A DNA stretch of 49,448 bases from CAYOFK01 sp964403185 (lineage in GTDB: Bacteria; Bacteroidota; Bacteroidia; Bacteroidales; VadinHA17), in assembly GCA_964403185.1 (NCBI GenBank), contig CAYOFK010000001.1, positions 1-49,448 of the forward strand, read 5' to 3'. The notes beneath the pieces are model-generated. The model saw nothing but the letters and a program-made list of their open reading frames with translations, made no database searches and was not told where the DNA came from. Made by a program: the position numbers and the translations under genes. The first letter of the stretch is position 1, and each line of letters starts with the position of its first letter. Shown here in pieces: positions 15,804-25,200 of this stretch.

Positions 15804-16883
15804 ATGAAAAAAGTGTTGTTAATAATTTTATTAACAAGTTTATTCTATGGTTGTTTTATCCACAATGACGATAAAAAGTTAGTGGAAATAAAAAAAATAG
15901 ATCGTGTGGATTTCCCTGACAGTGTCAAGGTTAAAGGGGAGGAATTTTTACAATTCAGTAATAAATTTCCAATCTCCTTTACTGTATTGAGAGACACGTT
16001 AGTTCTTACAAATAACAGGCCGGATTCTTTTTATTTTAGTATTTATAATATTCAAACAGCTGAGAAAATAATAGATTTTGCCAGGCGGGGAAAAGGTCCA
16101 AATGAATTCTTAGCTGGAAAACTTATTCCTGGTGCAAGTAATTTCAGTAATTTAGAAAACATATATGTCATTGATATCGTCAGAGACAGAGGTGCTGAAT
16201 ACAATCTTGATTCTTTATTATTGAAACCGCAAATCTATAACCCAAATCTATTTGATCTTTCTGATGGTGTATTTCAATTTTCTAAACTGGATAGCTCCCG
16301 GTATATCTGTTATAATTCCTACTATTTTCAAAATAAGAAATATACCAATAATACAACAGAATTGTTACTATACAATGTAAACGAAGAACAAAATAACTCT
16401 GTTAAGTGGAAATATTTTACCTTAAATGTAAGCCAGGGTCTTATATTAATATCGCCTGTTAATAATAAAATTATTGTTTCTCATTTATTTGAGGATAAGA
16501 TTAATATTTATAGTAAAAACCTTGAACTTATTAAAACACTTATCGGTCCAGATATGTTTAATCCCGAATATCGACTAAGACCGGAACTTGGCGGCAATCA
16601 TATAAGTTTTAAAAGAGGAAAGTCATATTTAACTTATCGTTCTGCCTGCCATACAAATAATTCAGTATATATGGTCTATGTAGGTCGAAATTATTTGAAT
16701 ACAATTGATATATTCAGTAAACCATCTGAGATATTTAAGTTTAACTGGGATGGAAAATTGATCAAAAGATATATTCTTGACAAATATGTATATCGCATAT
16801 CTGTTAGCAGCGATGAAAAATATCTATATGGAACTGCATATAACTCCGACAAAACTCCAATATTAGTCCGATATAAGTTATAA
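15804..16883 (+). CDS. Lipoprotein, 6-bladed beta-propeller (TolB-like) family
   Basis: A 359-residue lipoprotein with lipobox LFYGC (Cys17) and a low-complexity Asp/Lys linker. From about residue 35 to the end there is a series of beta-rich repeats with alternating hydrophobic strands, including FARRGKGPNEF at about residues 90-100, a feature I associate with the 6-bladed beta-propeller/TolB-like proteins of Bacteroidota. The function of these proteins is not established; they are usually encoded beside small secreted proteins. The frame is open from a TTG at 15756, but the ATG at 15804 gives a proper lipoprotein signal. It lies 21 bases before the CxxC lipoprotein gene, so the two are probably cotranscribed. 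Confidence 0.8.
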   Translation: MKKVLLIILLTSLFYGCFIHNDDKKLVEIKKIDRVDFPDSVKVKGEEFLQFSNKFPISFTVLRDTLVLTNNRPDSFYFSIYNIQTAEKIIDFARRGKGPNEFLAGKLIPGASNFSNLENIYVIDIVRDRGAEYNLDSLLLKPQIYNPNLFDLSDGVFQFSKLDSSRYICYNSYYFQNKKYTNNTTELLLYNVNEEQNNSVKWKYFTLNVSQGLILISPVNNKIIVSHLFEDKINIYSKNLELIKTLIGPDMFNPEYRLRPELGGNHISFKRGKSYLTYRSACHTNNSVYMVYVGRNYLNTIDIFSKPSEIFKFNWDGKLIKRYILDKYVYRISVSSDEKYLYGTAYNSDKTPILVRYKL

Positions 16884-16904
16884 AGACTTAATTAATAGAT
16901 AAAA

Positions 16905-17402
16905 ATGAAACAATTTAGAGTTTTTATATTAATAACATTGTTTTTCTTATTATTATCATCTTGTAGTGGTAATTATGGGAATTTTGATCCTTTAAAAGGA
17001 TTTGTTTTAAATAATATGGAGTCTTTACATCCTTCCATTAATAAAGATGATATTATTTTATTATACGTTTTTGATGGTAATTGCTCAGAGTGTGTTGCAG
17101 AAACAATTGATTGGATAAAAGAATGGAACAATTATGATTTCAAAAAGATAGAATGTTATTTCATTTCAAGATCCAAAGATGCATTTACAGTTGAATATTA
17201 TTTTGAAATGTTTGGGGTGAAATTAGAAACCCATCAACATCTAATTGCAGACACCCATGATGTAATCTTACAGTATAATAAATTTCTCGATCCAACAAAA
17301 AATATATTGCTTTTGGATAAAAATAATAAGATAATTACTTCAAGAAACCCTTTTCACTCAAAGCAAGGGAAGAAAATATATAAAAACTATTTGAAACACT
17401 GA
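16905..17402 (+). CDS. Thioredoxin-like lipoprotein with CSEC motif
   Basis: A 165-residue lipoprotein. Signal peptide with lipobox LLSSC (Cys20). The rest fits a thioredoxin-fold pattern: a beta strand IILLYVFDGN, then C-S-E-C (Cys60, Cys63) at the start of a helix, a helix-strand segment, an aspartate-rich segment, and KNILLLDKNNKII near residues 130-145, which matches the final strand pair of TlpA/AhpC-type folds. No cis-Pro loop of the classic type is obvious, so the family is inferred from motif and order. Its likely site is the periplasmic or outer membrane leaflet. It follows the beta-propeller gene by 21 bases and shares its AT-rich composition. A disulfide-handling role for the six-cysteine neighbour is an attractive inference. 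Confidence 0.72.
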   Translation: MKQFRVFILITLFFLLLSSCSGNYGNFDPLKGFVLNNMESLHPSINKDDIILLYVFDGNCSECVAETIDWIKEWNNYDFKKIECYFISRSKDAFTVEYYFEMFGVKLETHQHLIADTHDVILQYNKFLDPTKNILLLDKNNKIITSRNPFHSKQGKKIYKNYLKH

Positions 17403-17518
17403 TGTAATTTTCAGTCCATTGGGTGGCCATCTTTTTGAATGATAGCTTGCAAATTTATACCACGGGACTATGTGGCCAAGGTCAGTAGAATAATTTTACA
17501 GCTTGTTTATATCTGGTA

Positions 17519-17559
17519 GAACGAACGTCCCCGTTCGTTCACCGGTCCGCCGGGACCGG
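17519..17559. repeat. Double-hairpin palindromic repeat element
   Basis: Two perfect hairpins side by side: GAACGAACG-TCCC-CGTTCGTTC (17519-17540, 9-bp stem) and CCGGTCC-GCCG-GGACCGG (17542-17559, 7-bp stem). Part of it (17522-17555) matches 46685-46718 at 28 of 34 positions in the same orientation, so it is an interspersed element. The 17403-17681 gap holds nothing else that I recognise. Confidence 0.8.
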
Positions 17560-17681
17560 GCTTCAAGACTCACACTTAGCGAGATGTATATTGATTTTTG
17601 AGACAGCCCTTTAGTCAGGGCGTGGATTAAAAACTGTGTGGTTGAGGACACGGTAACACAAGGGCCTGTGAAGAAGCCAGA

Positions 17682-18392
17682 TCACTTCAGATTTCTTACC
17701 TTCCCCGACCCGCTGATATGAGCATTTATTTGTGGATTTCCCTTATAATAAACATCACCACTGCCGGAAACAGAAACTTCCAGCCTTGAGCTTGCATGCA
17801 CTTTGGCTCCCCCGGAACCACTGATCTTCACAACTACTTCATCCACCATCAGAGCAGAAGCATCAATATCACCAGAACCACTGATGGCTACTGAAAGCGT
17901 CCTGATATCTCCGGATGCAGCCAGGTTTATTTCACCGGAACCTGAGATCTGTGTTGAAATCACTTCTGCATTCAGCTCCTTCATATGGATGCCTCCACTG
18001 CCACTCACTGCAAAGGATATTTTGGAACTGGAAATATCAGATTTCGCAAAAATATCTCCCGATCCGGAAACAGAAACTCCCGCATAATCCGGAGAGGAAA
18101 TATAAATGGTCACCTTTTTATAATTTCGCCAGCTCCATTTATCATATTTAATCTTCAATGTCCCTTTTTCGATGTAGGTTTTTATATGTTCCAATGTCTT
18201 TTCATCCCCTTCAATCACAACGGAAGTTTCACTTTCCTGTTTCAAATATACATCAGCAGAAATGGCCAGAGCCACTTTTTCAAAGGATCCAACATCCCTG
18301 TTTTCTTTCTTTTCCGCAGAAGCAAAAGCATTCATTGAGTATCCAAGGAAAATTACGGATAACACCAAAGTGTAAACGAAAGTATTTTTCAT
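17682..18392 (-). CDS. Secreted head-GIN domain protein (DUF2807)
   Basis: A 236-residue protein with a signal peptide (residues 1-25, ending AFASA). The mature part is a right-handed beta-solenoid signature: repeated short strands punctuated by SGSGDI, SGSGGI, SGSGEI and SGSGKV at roughly 20-residue intervals, the hallmark of the DUF2807 head-GIN putative adhesin family. The family is common in Bacteroidota; the role is unproven (cell-envelope stress or adhesion have been proposed for relatives). Because of the SGSG repeats the antisense strand is also open, which explains the overlapping frames. The stop is 123 bases from the double-hairpin repeat. Confidence 0.9.
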   Translation of the reverse strand: MKNTFVYTLVLSVIFLGYSMNAFASAEKKENRDVGSFEKVALAISADVYLKQESETSVVIEGDEKTLEHIKTYIEKGTLKIKYDKWSWRNYKKVTIYISSPDYAGVSVSGSGDIFAKSDISSSKISFAVSGSGGIHMKELNAEVISTQISGSGEINLAASGDIRTLSVAISGSGDIDASALMVDEVVVKISGSGGAKVHASSRLEVSVSGSGDVYYKGNPQINAHISGSGKVRNLK

Positions 18393-18553
18393 GATGATTT
18401 GTATAATAAGTTTCCTATAAAGACGGATAAATATTTTACAAGCTGCAAACTTTGATTGTTCTTCTTGTGTAATTTAATCCAAATCCTCGAATTCTCCGTA
18501 TCTTTACATGGCATGACTCTGGTTAAATGGCCCAAAGATATGTATGGACCATG

Positions 18554-18570
18554 ATTTGGTAATGCCAAAT
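18554..18570 (+). other. Hairpin in the leader of the WbpM-like gene
   Basis: ATTTGG / CCAAAT stem with a 5-base loop, 29 bases before the start. A near-consensus -7 box (TATCTTTA) lies at 18499-18506. The role is unknown. Confidence 0.35.
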
Positions 18571-18599
18571 TTCATAATTAAAAACACCCTTATCCATCC

Positions 18600-20537
18600 A
18601 TGATATTGAGCCTCATAAAAAAGATGCTGAAAAGCAATCCATTAATTTCACTTTCCTCCCCGACTCCCAGATGGATCATATTTTTTATTGATATAACCAT
18701 CTGCATGCTCTCCATCATTCTGGCGTACATGCTCAGGTTTAACTTTGTGATCCCTGAGGCTCACCTGGAAGCATTGCCTAAAGTAGTTGGTTTTGTTTTA
18801 ATAATCCGGGTTTTTAGTTTTCTCCTGTTCAGGCCGTATGCCGGCATCATCAGGTATACCGGCATCAGGGATGCCGAGCGGATCATTTTTGTAACCTTAT
18901 TCGGCAGTTTTGTTTTTATATTAAGCAATCTGACTTCCAGATATGTGTTTGCGGCAAGGCATGTGATCCCATATGGCATCGTTCTCATCGATTTCTTTAT
19001 CACCATTGTGAGTATGATCTCCTACCGTTTACTGGTAAAATCAATGTTTGAGGAGCTGAAAAAGACAAGCAGGAAAAGATCGGGTGTCTTAATTTATGGT
19101 ACCGATCATCCGGGGATTGCAACAAAAAACCTGATTGAACAGGATCCTTCCGAAGATCATGATGTCATTGGTTTTCTGGAAAATCAAACCCAAAAGGTCG
19201 GAAAAAAACTTGAAGGCATACCTATATACCATCATTCCAGGCTCTCTTCATTACTTCAAAACAATTCTGTTTCAATGGTGATTTTCAGCAGAAAGGAGCC
19301 TGATGTTAACATACGGACCGAAATAACCGATCTCTGTCTTCAAAACCATATCCGCCTTTTGGCCGTGCCTCCGGTTGATACCTGGGTTGATGGTGAGCTG
19401 AGCTTTAAGCAAATCAAGAAAGTATTTATTGAAGACCTGCTGGAGCGTCCTCCCATAAATCTGGACACAACGCAGATTCAGAAAACTTTAAAAGGCAAAG
19501 CTGTGTTGGTGACCGGCGCTGCAGGTTCAATTGGCAGTGAAATAGTCAGACAACTCACGAAATACAGCCTGGGAAAACTGATCCTTTTTGACCAGGCTGA
19601 ATCCCCCTTATACCTGATTGATCTGGAACTAAGTGAGAGGTACACGTTCAGCAATTATGAGATTGAGATTGGAAGCATTACCAAAGCCCCCCGGTTGAAA
19701 CAGATCATGAGAAAATATAAACCAGACATCGTTTTTCATGCTGCGGCATACAAACATGTTCCTTTAATGGAATCCCAGCCGTTTGCGGCCATCATCAATA
19801 ATGTATATGGCACCCGTATACTTGCCGATTATTGTATGGAATACGGCACTGAGAAATTCATTATGGTATCCACCGATAAAGCCGTAAACCCAACCAATGT
19901 TATGGGGGCATCAAAACGCCTTGCCGAGATTTATACCCAATCATTGAATGGCAAAAGTAAAACGGCGTTCATTACCACCCGGTTTGGCAATGTTTTGGGA
20001 TCCAACGGATCGGTAATACCCAGATTCAGGAAACAAATTGAAAACGGCGGGCCGGTTACCATAACCCATCCCGAGATCACCAGGTTTTTTATGACCATAC
20101 CCGAAGCCTGTCAGCTGGTTCTGGAAGCAGGATCTATGGGCCGGGGTGGTGAGATCTTTGTATTCGATATGGGAAAATCCATAAAAATTACCGATCTGGC
20201 AAAAAAAATGATCCGTCTTTCCGGTCTGACTCTTGGGAAGGATATTGAAATTAAATATACAGGTCTGAGGCCCGGGGAAAAACTCTATGAGGAATTGCTA
20301 ACCTCCGGGGAAAACACCTTGCCAACACATCACCCAAAGATCTTAATTGCACGCGTAAAAAAGTATAAACTCGAGGAAATTAGTGAGAAACTCAACCGGT
20401 TGTTTGATTATGAATTGCTTGATGACGCTCCCCGGCTGGTAACTCAGATCAAAGAATTGCTCCCGGAATTTGTGAGTAAAAACTCAGAGTTTGAAAAATT
20501 GGATAAAATTGACGGCGAGCTTTCAGGTCCCGAATAA
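18600..20537 (+). CDS. Membrane-bound nucleotide-sugar dehydratase/epimerase, WbpM/CapD/PglF family
   Basis: A 645-residue protein. Four or five transmembrane segments (residues ~25-145), then a Rossmann-like CoA-binding-type domain (~150-290), then a short-chain dehydrogenase catalytic domain from ~295. The NAD(P)-binding motif is TGAAGSIGSE, and the active-site region is VSTDKAVNPTNVMGASKR, in which the usual Tyr of the SDR YxxxK motif is replaced by Met (MGASK), as is typical of this family. These enzymes convert UDP-GlcNAc to 4-keto-6-deoxy sugars for O-antigen, capsule or glycoprotein sugars. The 3' end overlaps the convergent rimM by 15 bases. Confidence 0.93.
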   Translation: MILSLIKKMLKSNPLISLSSPTPRWIIFFIDITICMLSIILAYMLRFNFVIPEAHLEALPKVVGFVLIIRVFSFLLFRPYAGIIRYTGIRDAERIIFVTLFGSFVFILSNLTSRYVFAARHVIPYGIVLIDFFITIVSMISYRLLVKSMFEELKKTSRKRSGVLIYGTDHPGIATKNLIEQDPSEDHDVIGFLENQTQKVGKKLEGIPIYHHSRLSSLLQNNSVSMVIFSRKEPDVNIRTEITDLCLQNHIRLLAVPPVDTWVDGELSFKQIKKVFIEDLLERPPINLDTTQIQKTLKGKAVLVTGAAGSIGSEIVRQLTKYSLGKLILFDQAESPLYLIDLELSERYTFSNYEIEIGSITKAPRLKQIMRKYKPDIVFHAAAYKHVPLMESQPFAAIINNVYGTRILADYCMEYGTEKFIMVSTDKAVNPTNVMGASKRLAEIYTQSLNGKSKTAFITTRFGNVLGSNGSVIPRFRKQIENGGPVTITHPEITRFFMTIPEACQLVLEAGSMGRGGEIFVFDMGKSIKITDLAKKMIRLSGLTLGKDIEIKYTGLRPGEKLYEELLTSGENTLPTHHPKILIARVKKYKLEEISEKLNRLFDYELLDDAPRLVTQIKELLPEFVSKNSEFEKLDKIDGELSGPE

Positions 20538-21059
20538 TCCATCAGGCAATTCCATAATAATGGTTTCTTCCCGGTCATTAATGTCAATGACGAGATCCAT
20601 ATGTGCCGGGATCATTCTTTCTTCCCCAAGATGATCAACTAAAAAAATCCGGTTCCCCGCCATATTCTGAACGTCCACGATTTTACCGATTTCATTGCCC
20701 ATGGTGTCGTATATAATGAAGCCGGCAAATTTTTTCAGATTTTCGCGCTCATTACCCCTGACACCGGATGTTTTTCTAATATAAACTGCGGAGCCGAGAA
20801 TATCAACAGCATCTTCCCTGGTATCAACACCCTCAAGTTTCAAAATGGCCCGCTCACCGGTAGTTGAAAGAATTTCTTCAATAAAAAAAGGAACCGGTAT
20901 TCCATCAATTATGAGGAATACTGTTTCCAATTTATTTTTCTGATGGCCGGTACGGGAAAGGTCGTCAGCGGATTGATGCTGCAGTTTTACCTGCACCACA
21001 CCCTGATATCCCTGGACTTTGATGATTTTTCCCAGGAGAATGCACTCTTCTTTTTTCAT
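20523..21059 (-). CDS. rimM: Ribosome maturation factor RimM
   Basis: RimM binds ribosomal protein S19 and assists maturation of the 30S head and processing of 16S rRNA. The N-terminal beta-barrel (LLGKIIKVQGYQGVVQVKL, residues ~8-26) and the C-terminal PRC-barrel domain (from ~100, with VDHLGEERMIPAHMDLV) are recognisable. The length (178) is normal. The gene follows rpsP by 58 bases, the common rpsP-rimM arrangement. Confidence 0.92.
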   Translation of the reverse strand: MKKEECILLGKIIKVQGYQGVVQVKLQHQSADDLSRTGHQKNKLETVFLIIDGIPVPFFIEEILSTTGERAILKLEGVDTREDAVDILGSAVYIRKTSGVRGNERENLKKFAGFIIYDTMGNEIGKIVDVQNMAGNRIFLVDHLGEERMIPAHMDLVIDINDREETIIMELPDGLFGT

Positions 21060-21117
21060 GAAGAATCAAGAATATATCAAAGTCTCTAATTCAGAAAGAA
21101 TGATTTCCCCTTCCCTG

Positions 21118-22075
21118 TCAGGACTTCTTTTCCTTCCCGCTTTCTTCTGAATCCTTCTCAGAAGTTTCAGCAGGTGCATCAGTTTCAGTGGTTTTTTCTT
21201 GTGCCAATTCCCCGGTTGGTTTACCGGCTTCTTCCTCAGCCTTAGCTTCTTCACTTACCGGTTCCGGATCCGTTTTTGACTCTTTAGCCACGGGCTGGCC
21301 GGTTACAGGCGCATCCGCTTTTACATCAGCGGGTTTCTGAATTTCAGCATCCTTATTCTCATCAGGAGCAGGGGCGGCCTGAACCTCCGTATCCGGGCCT
21401 TTCGCTGTTTTATCAGCAGCANNNNNNNNNNNNNNNNNNNNNNNNNNNNNNNNNNNNNNNNNNNNNNNNNNNNNNNNNNNNNNNNNNNNNNNNNNNNNNN
21501 NNNNNNNNNNNNNNNNNNNNNGTTTTATCAGCAGCAGGGGCGGCCTGAACCTCCGTATCCGGGCCTTTCGCTGTTTCATCAGCAGGGGCTTCTGCCCTGG
21601 CAATTTCTTCAGCCAGTTTAGACTTTTCCCTGGCAATTTCCTGGGCTCTTGCCTCATTGACCTTCGTCTCCGCCTCAAGCCGATCCTTGAGTAATTTATT
21701 TGCATCATCAGCAAGAAGGTCTGTCTTTGCCTGGATCTTATCTTCCTTTTCCTTCAACCAGGCATGGAACCGTTTTTCAGCTTCTTCCGTGGAAAATGCT
21801 TCTTTTTTAACCCCATTTAAAAGATGGTTTTTGTACAGGACCCCTTTATATGAAAGGATAGCTCTACAAGTATCTGTAGGTTGAGCGCCTTTTTGCAGCC
21901 ATTCCAACGCTCTATCAAAATCTAATTCAATAGAAGCAGGATTGGTATTCGGATTATAATTTCCAATCCTTTCAATGTATCTGCCATCCCGTGGCGCCCT
22001 GCTATCAGCGATCACAATATGATAGAAGGGTTTTCTTTTTCTACCATGTCTTGTAAGTCTGATTTTTACTGGCAT
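21118..22075 (-). CDS. rpsP: Ribosomal protein S16 with long repetitive acidic/Ala-rich C-terminal extension (interrupted by N gap)
   Basis: The N-terminal ~80 residues are a standard S16 (MPVKIRLTRHGRKRKPFYHIVIAD, then GNYNPNTN and LEWLQKGAQPTDT). After this comes a helical, charged extension (LKEKEDKIQAKTDLLADDANK to about residue 160) and then a Pro/Ala/Glu repeat tract that contains the 100 N at 21422-21521. On the far side the reading frame resumes in a different phase (PDENKDAEIQKP to GKEKKS) because 100 N is an arbitrary gap length; the real gene is presumably continuous, and the stop is at 21118. Extensions on S16 are known in some Bacteroidota, but a tandem repeat in one is unusual. 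Protein length is therefore unknown. Confidence 0.9.
21371..21584. repeat. Tandem repeat (51-base unit) in the S16 extension, collapsed at the gap
   Basis: Copies at 21371-21421 (51 bases) and 21537-21584 (48 bases) are almost identical, and the tail of another copy precedes the second one (21522-21536). Each unit encodes about 17 residues (core TAKGPDTEVQAAPA). The 100 N between them mark an unresolved number of units. Confidence 0.9.
21422..21521. other. Assembly gap (100 N)
   Basis: A run of exactly 100 N inside the repeat of rpsP. A round number suggests a scaffolding placeholder, so real length and reading frame across it are not known. Confidence 0.98.
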
Positions 22076-22116
22076 TTGCTGGGCTTTAGTTTTGTCAACT
22101 TAAAAAATTGTGGCTG

Positions 22117-22124
22117 CAAAGATA
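22117..22124 (-). promoter_or_regulatory. rpsP: -7 promoter element for rpsP-rimM
   Basis: On the minus strand this reads TATCTTTG, a full match to TAnnTTTG, about 40 bases before the rpsP ATG. No clear -33 TTG at the right distance. Confidence 0.55.
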
Positions 22125-22270
22125 CAATTATATTTTTTTTATAACAGCTTTTGAAAGTAATTATTTTTTTCAACAAGAAGGATTATTGACCTGCTTTTAT
22201 TTACCTTTACAAGCCGAGGTATATTCTGAAGCATACAGCTATAATTAACTAATTATCAGTGATTTAATTA

Positions 22271-25200
22271 ATGAGGCCATTTGCTCATTTACACGTTCAT
22301 TCCCAGTATTCCATTCTTGATGGGGCCTCAAGCATTCCACGATTGGTAAAGAAAGCCAAGGATGATGGGATGTCTGCCCTTGCCTTAACAGATCATGGAA
22401 ATTTATTCGGAGCCAAACATTTCTTTAATGAGACCAAAGCCCTCGGCATTAAACCCATTATTGGCTGTGAAGTCTATGTATCAAAAAACAGCCGCTTTGA
22501 CAAAACAACTAAAGAAGACCGCAGCGGAAACCATCTGATACTTCTTGCAAAGAATAAAACAGGATATCAAAACCTTTCCAGGCTGGTTTCTTTAGCATGG
22601 ATAGAAGGACATTATTACCGGCCCAGGATTGACCGTGAACTGCTTGAGAAATATTATGAAGGCCTTATAGCCAGCTCGGCTTGCCTTGGGGGTGAAGTAC
22701 CGGAAGCTCTTCTTAATAATAATGAAGAAGAGGCCGGTAAAATTATCGACTGGTATAAAAACCTGTTCGGACAGGATTATTACCTGGAGTTGCAACGGCA
22801 TCAAACCGATGATCCCGGGGCTGATGGAGAGACCTATGTAAAACAACAAAAGGTAAATGACATTCTGATCAGGCTGGCTGAAAAGCATGGGGTAAAACTC
22901 ATCGCTACCAATGATGTGCATTTTGTTAATGCTGAAGATGCGGATGCACACGACCGGCTGATTTGCCTGAACACGGGAAAAGATCTTGACGATCCTGACA
23001 GAATGCGGTACTCAAAACAGGAGTGGTTTAAAACCAGGGAGGAAATGGAGCACATTTTTTCAGACCTGCCTGGAGCCCTGGATAATACTATGGAAATTGT
23101 TGAAAAAGTTGAGGACTATGACCTGAACAGGCCTCCAATCATGCCGGACTTTCCCATTCCGGAAGGTTTTGAGGATGCAGACGCCTACCTGAAGCACCTG
23201 GCATATGAGGGTGCAAAATTCCGGTATGATAAGTTAACTGAAGAAATTTCAGAGCGGATCGAATTCGAACTTTCAGTAATTAAGAAAATGGGGTATCCCG
23301 GTTATTTCCTGATAGTTCAGGACTTCCTGACTGCAGCCCGTGATATGGGTGTTTCCGTTGGTCCGGGACGGGGTTCTGCAGCCGGATCTGTTGTGGCTTA
23401 CAGCCTCAGGATTACCGAGATCGATCCTCTTAAATATGGCCTCCTGTTTGAACGGTTTCTGAATCCCGACAGGATCAGTCTCCCGGATATTGATATAGAT
23501 TTTGATGAAGACGGCCGGGAAGATGTATTAAAATGGGTGGTTGAGAAATATGGAAAAGAAAAGGTTGCCCAGATCATAACTTTTGGAACCATGGCTGCCA
23601 AAATGGCCATCAGGGATATCGCAAGGGTTCAAAAGTTGCCGCTTCATGAAGCCGACCGGCTGGCCAAATTAGTTCCGGATCGGCCGGGCATCACCCTGGC
23701 CCAATCCTACAAGCAAGTCAGAGAGCTTAAAGATGCCCGGAATTCTGAGAATCCCCTTATTTCCCAGACATTAAAATATGCTGAAATTCTGGAGGGATCC
23801 ATCCGGCATACAGGGCTTCATGCTTGTGGCATCATCATCGGGAAATCCAACCTGATGGATTACCTGCCTCTGTGCACTTCTAAAGATTCGGATCTTCTGG
23901 TAACCCAATTCGACGGGGATTTTGTTGAGGATGTTGGTATGCTGAAGATGGACTTTCTCGGATTGAAAACCCTTTCAATCATCAGGGATGCGGTAGAAAA
24001 TATTAAGGAATCAAGGGGCATCGAACTTGATATCGACAGTATTCCACTGGATGATCCTAAAACATACGAACTCTATAGCAAGGGAGAAACCACAGGATTA
24101 TTCCAGTTTGAGTCACCCGGCATGAAACGCCACCTGCGTGCCCTCAAACCCAACCGCTTTGAAGACCTGATTGCCATGAATGCCCTCTACCGTCCCGGGC
24201 CCATGGAATACATCCCCAAGTTTATCAGCCGCAAGCATGGCAAATCAAAAGTCAGTTACGACTTGCCGGTTATGGAGCAGTATCTGAAAGAAACTTACGG
24301 CGTGACTGTTTACCAGGAACAGGTAATGTTATTGTCTATGGCTATGGCCAACTTCACCAGAGGTGAGTCTGATAAACTCAGGAAGGCAATGGGAAAGAAG
24401 CAAAAGAAGGTTATGGACGAACTGAAGGAAAAATTCCTTCAGGGTTGTAAAACAAATAAAATTGAGGAACGCATTGCACTTCAGGTCTGGCACGACTGGG
24501 AAGAATTTGCCAAATATGCTTTTAATAAGTCACACTCTACCTGTTATGCTTATGTTTCTTACAGGGAAGCCTATCTTAAAGCCCATTTCCCACAGGAATA
24601 TATGGCAGCAGTTCTAAGCAGAAATATCAGCGACATAAAAAAGATCACCACTTTTATGGATGAAACAAGCCGCATGGAGATCTCTGTTTTAGGACCTGAT
24701 GTTAATGAAAGTAACATTAAATTTACTGTCAACAAGAACGGCAACATCCGGTTTGGACTGGGTGCCATAAAAGGAGTGGGTAAGTATGCTGCAAAAAACA
24801 TCATTGATGAGCGGAAATCCAACGGGCCCTATAAGGATATTTATGATTTTGTTGAACGTGTTGACCTTTTTACGGTGAACAAAAAGAATATTGAGGCACT
24901 TGCAATAGCAGGCGCTTATGATGGCTTTAGTGAGATATCCAGAGAGCAATTTTTTGCGGATACAGGCAGGGGAGTGCTTTTTATAGAAAACCTGATCAGG
25001 TATGGAAATAAGATCAGCCAGGATAAAAACAATTCACAACAATCACTTTTTGGTGAGGCGTCAAACCTGGAATATACCAAACCACCTATTTTGGAAGTTG
25101 AAAGCTGGCCAAAACCAGAACTCCTGAGAAAAGAAAAGGAACTCATCGGAATATTTTTATCTGCCCATCCCCTGGATGATTACAAATTTGAGATCAAGTC

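Noticed and set aside
21422..21521. Frameshift making rpsP a pseudogene
   Set aside because: The phase change coincides exactly with 100 placeholder N in a 51-base repeat, so it is an assembly artefact.
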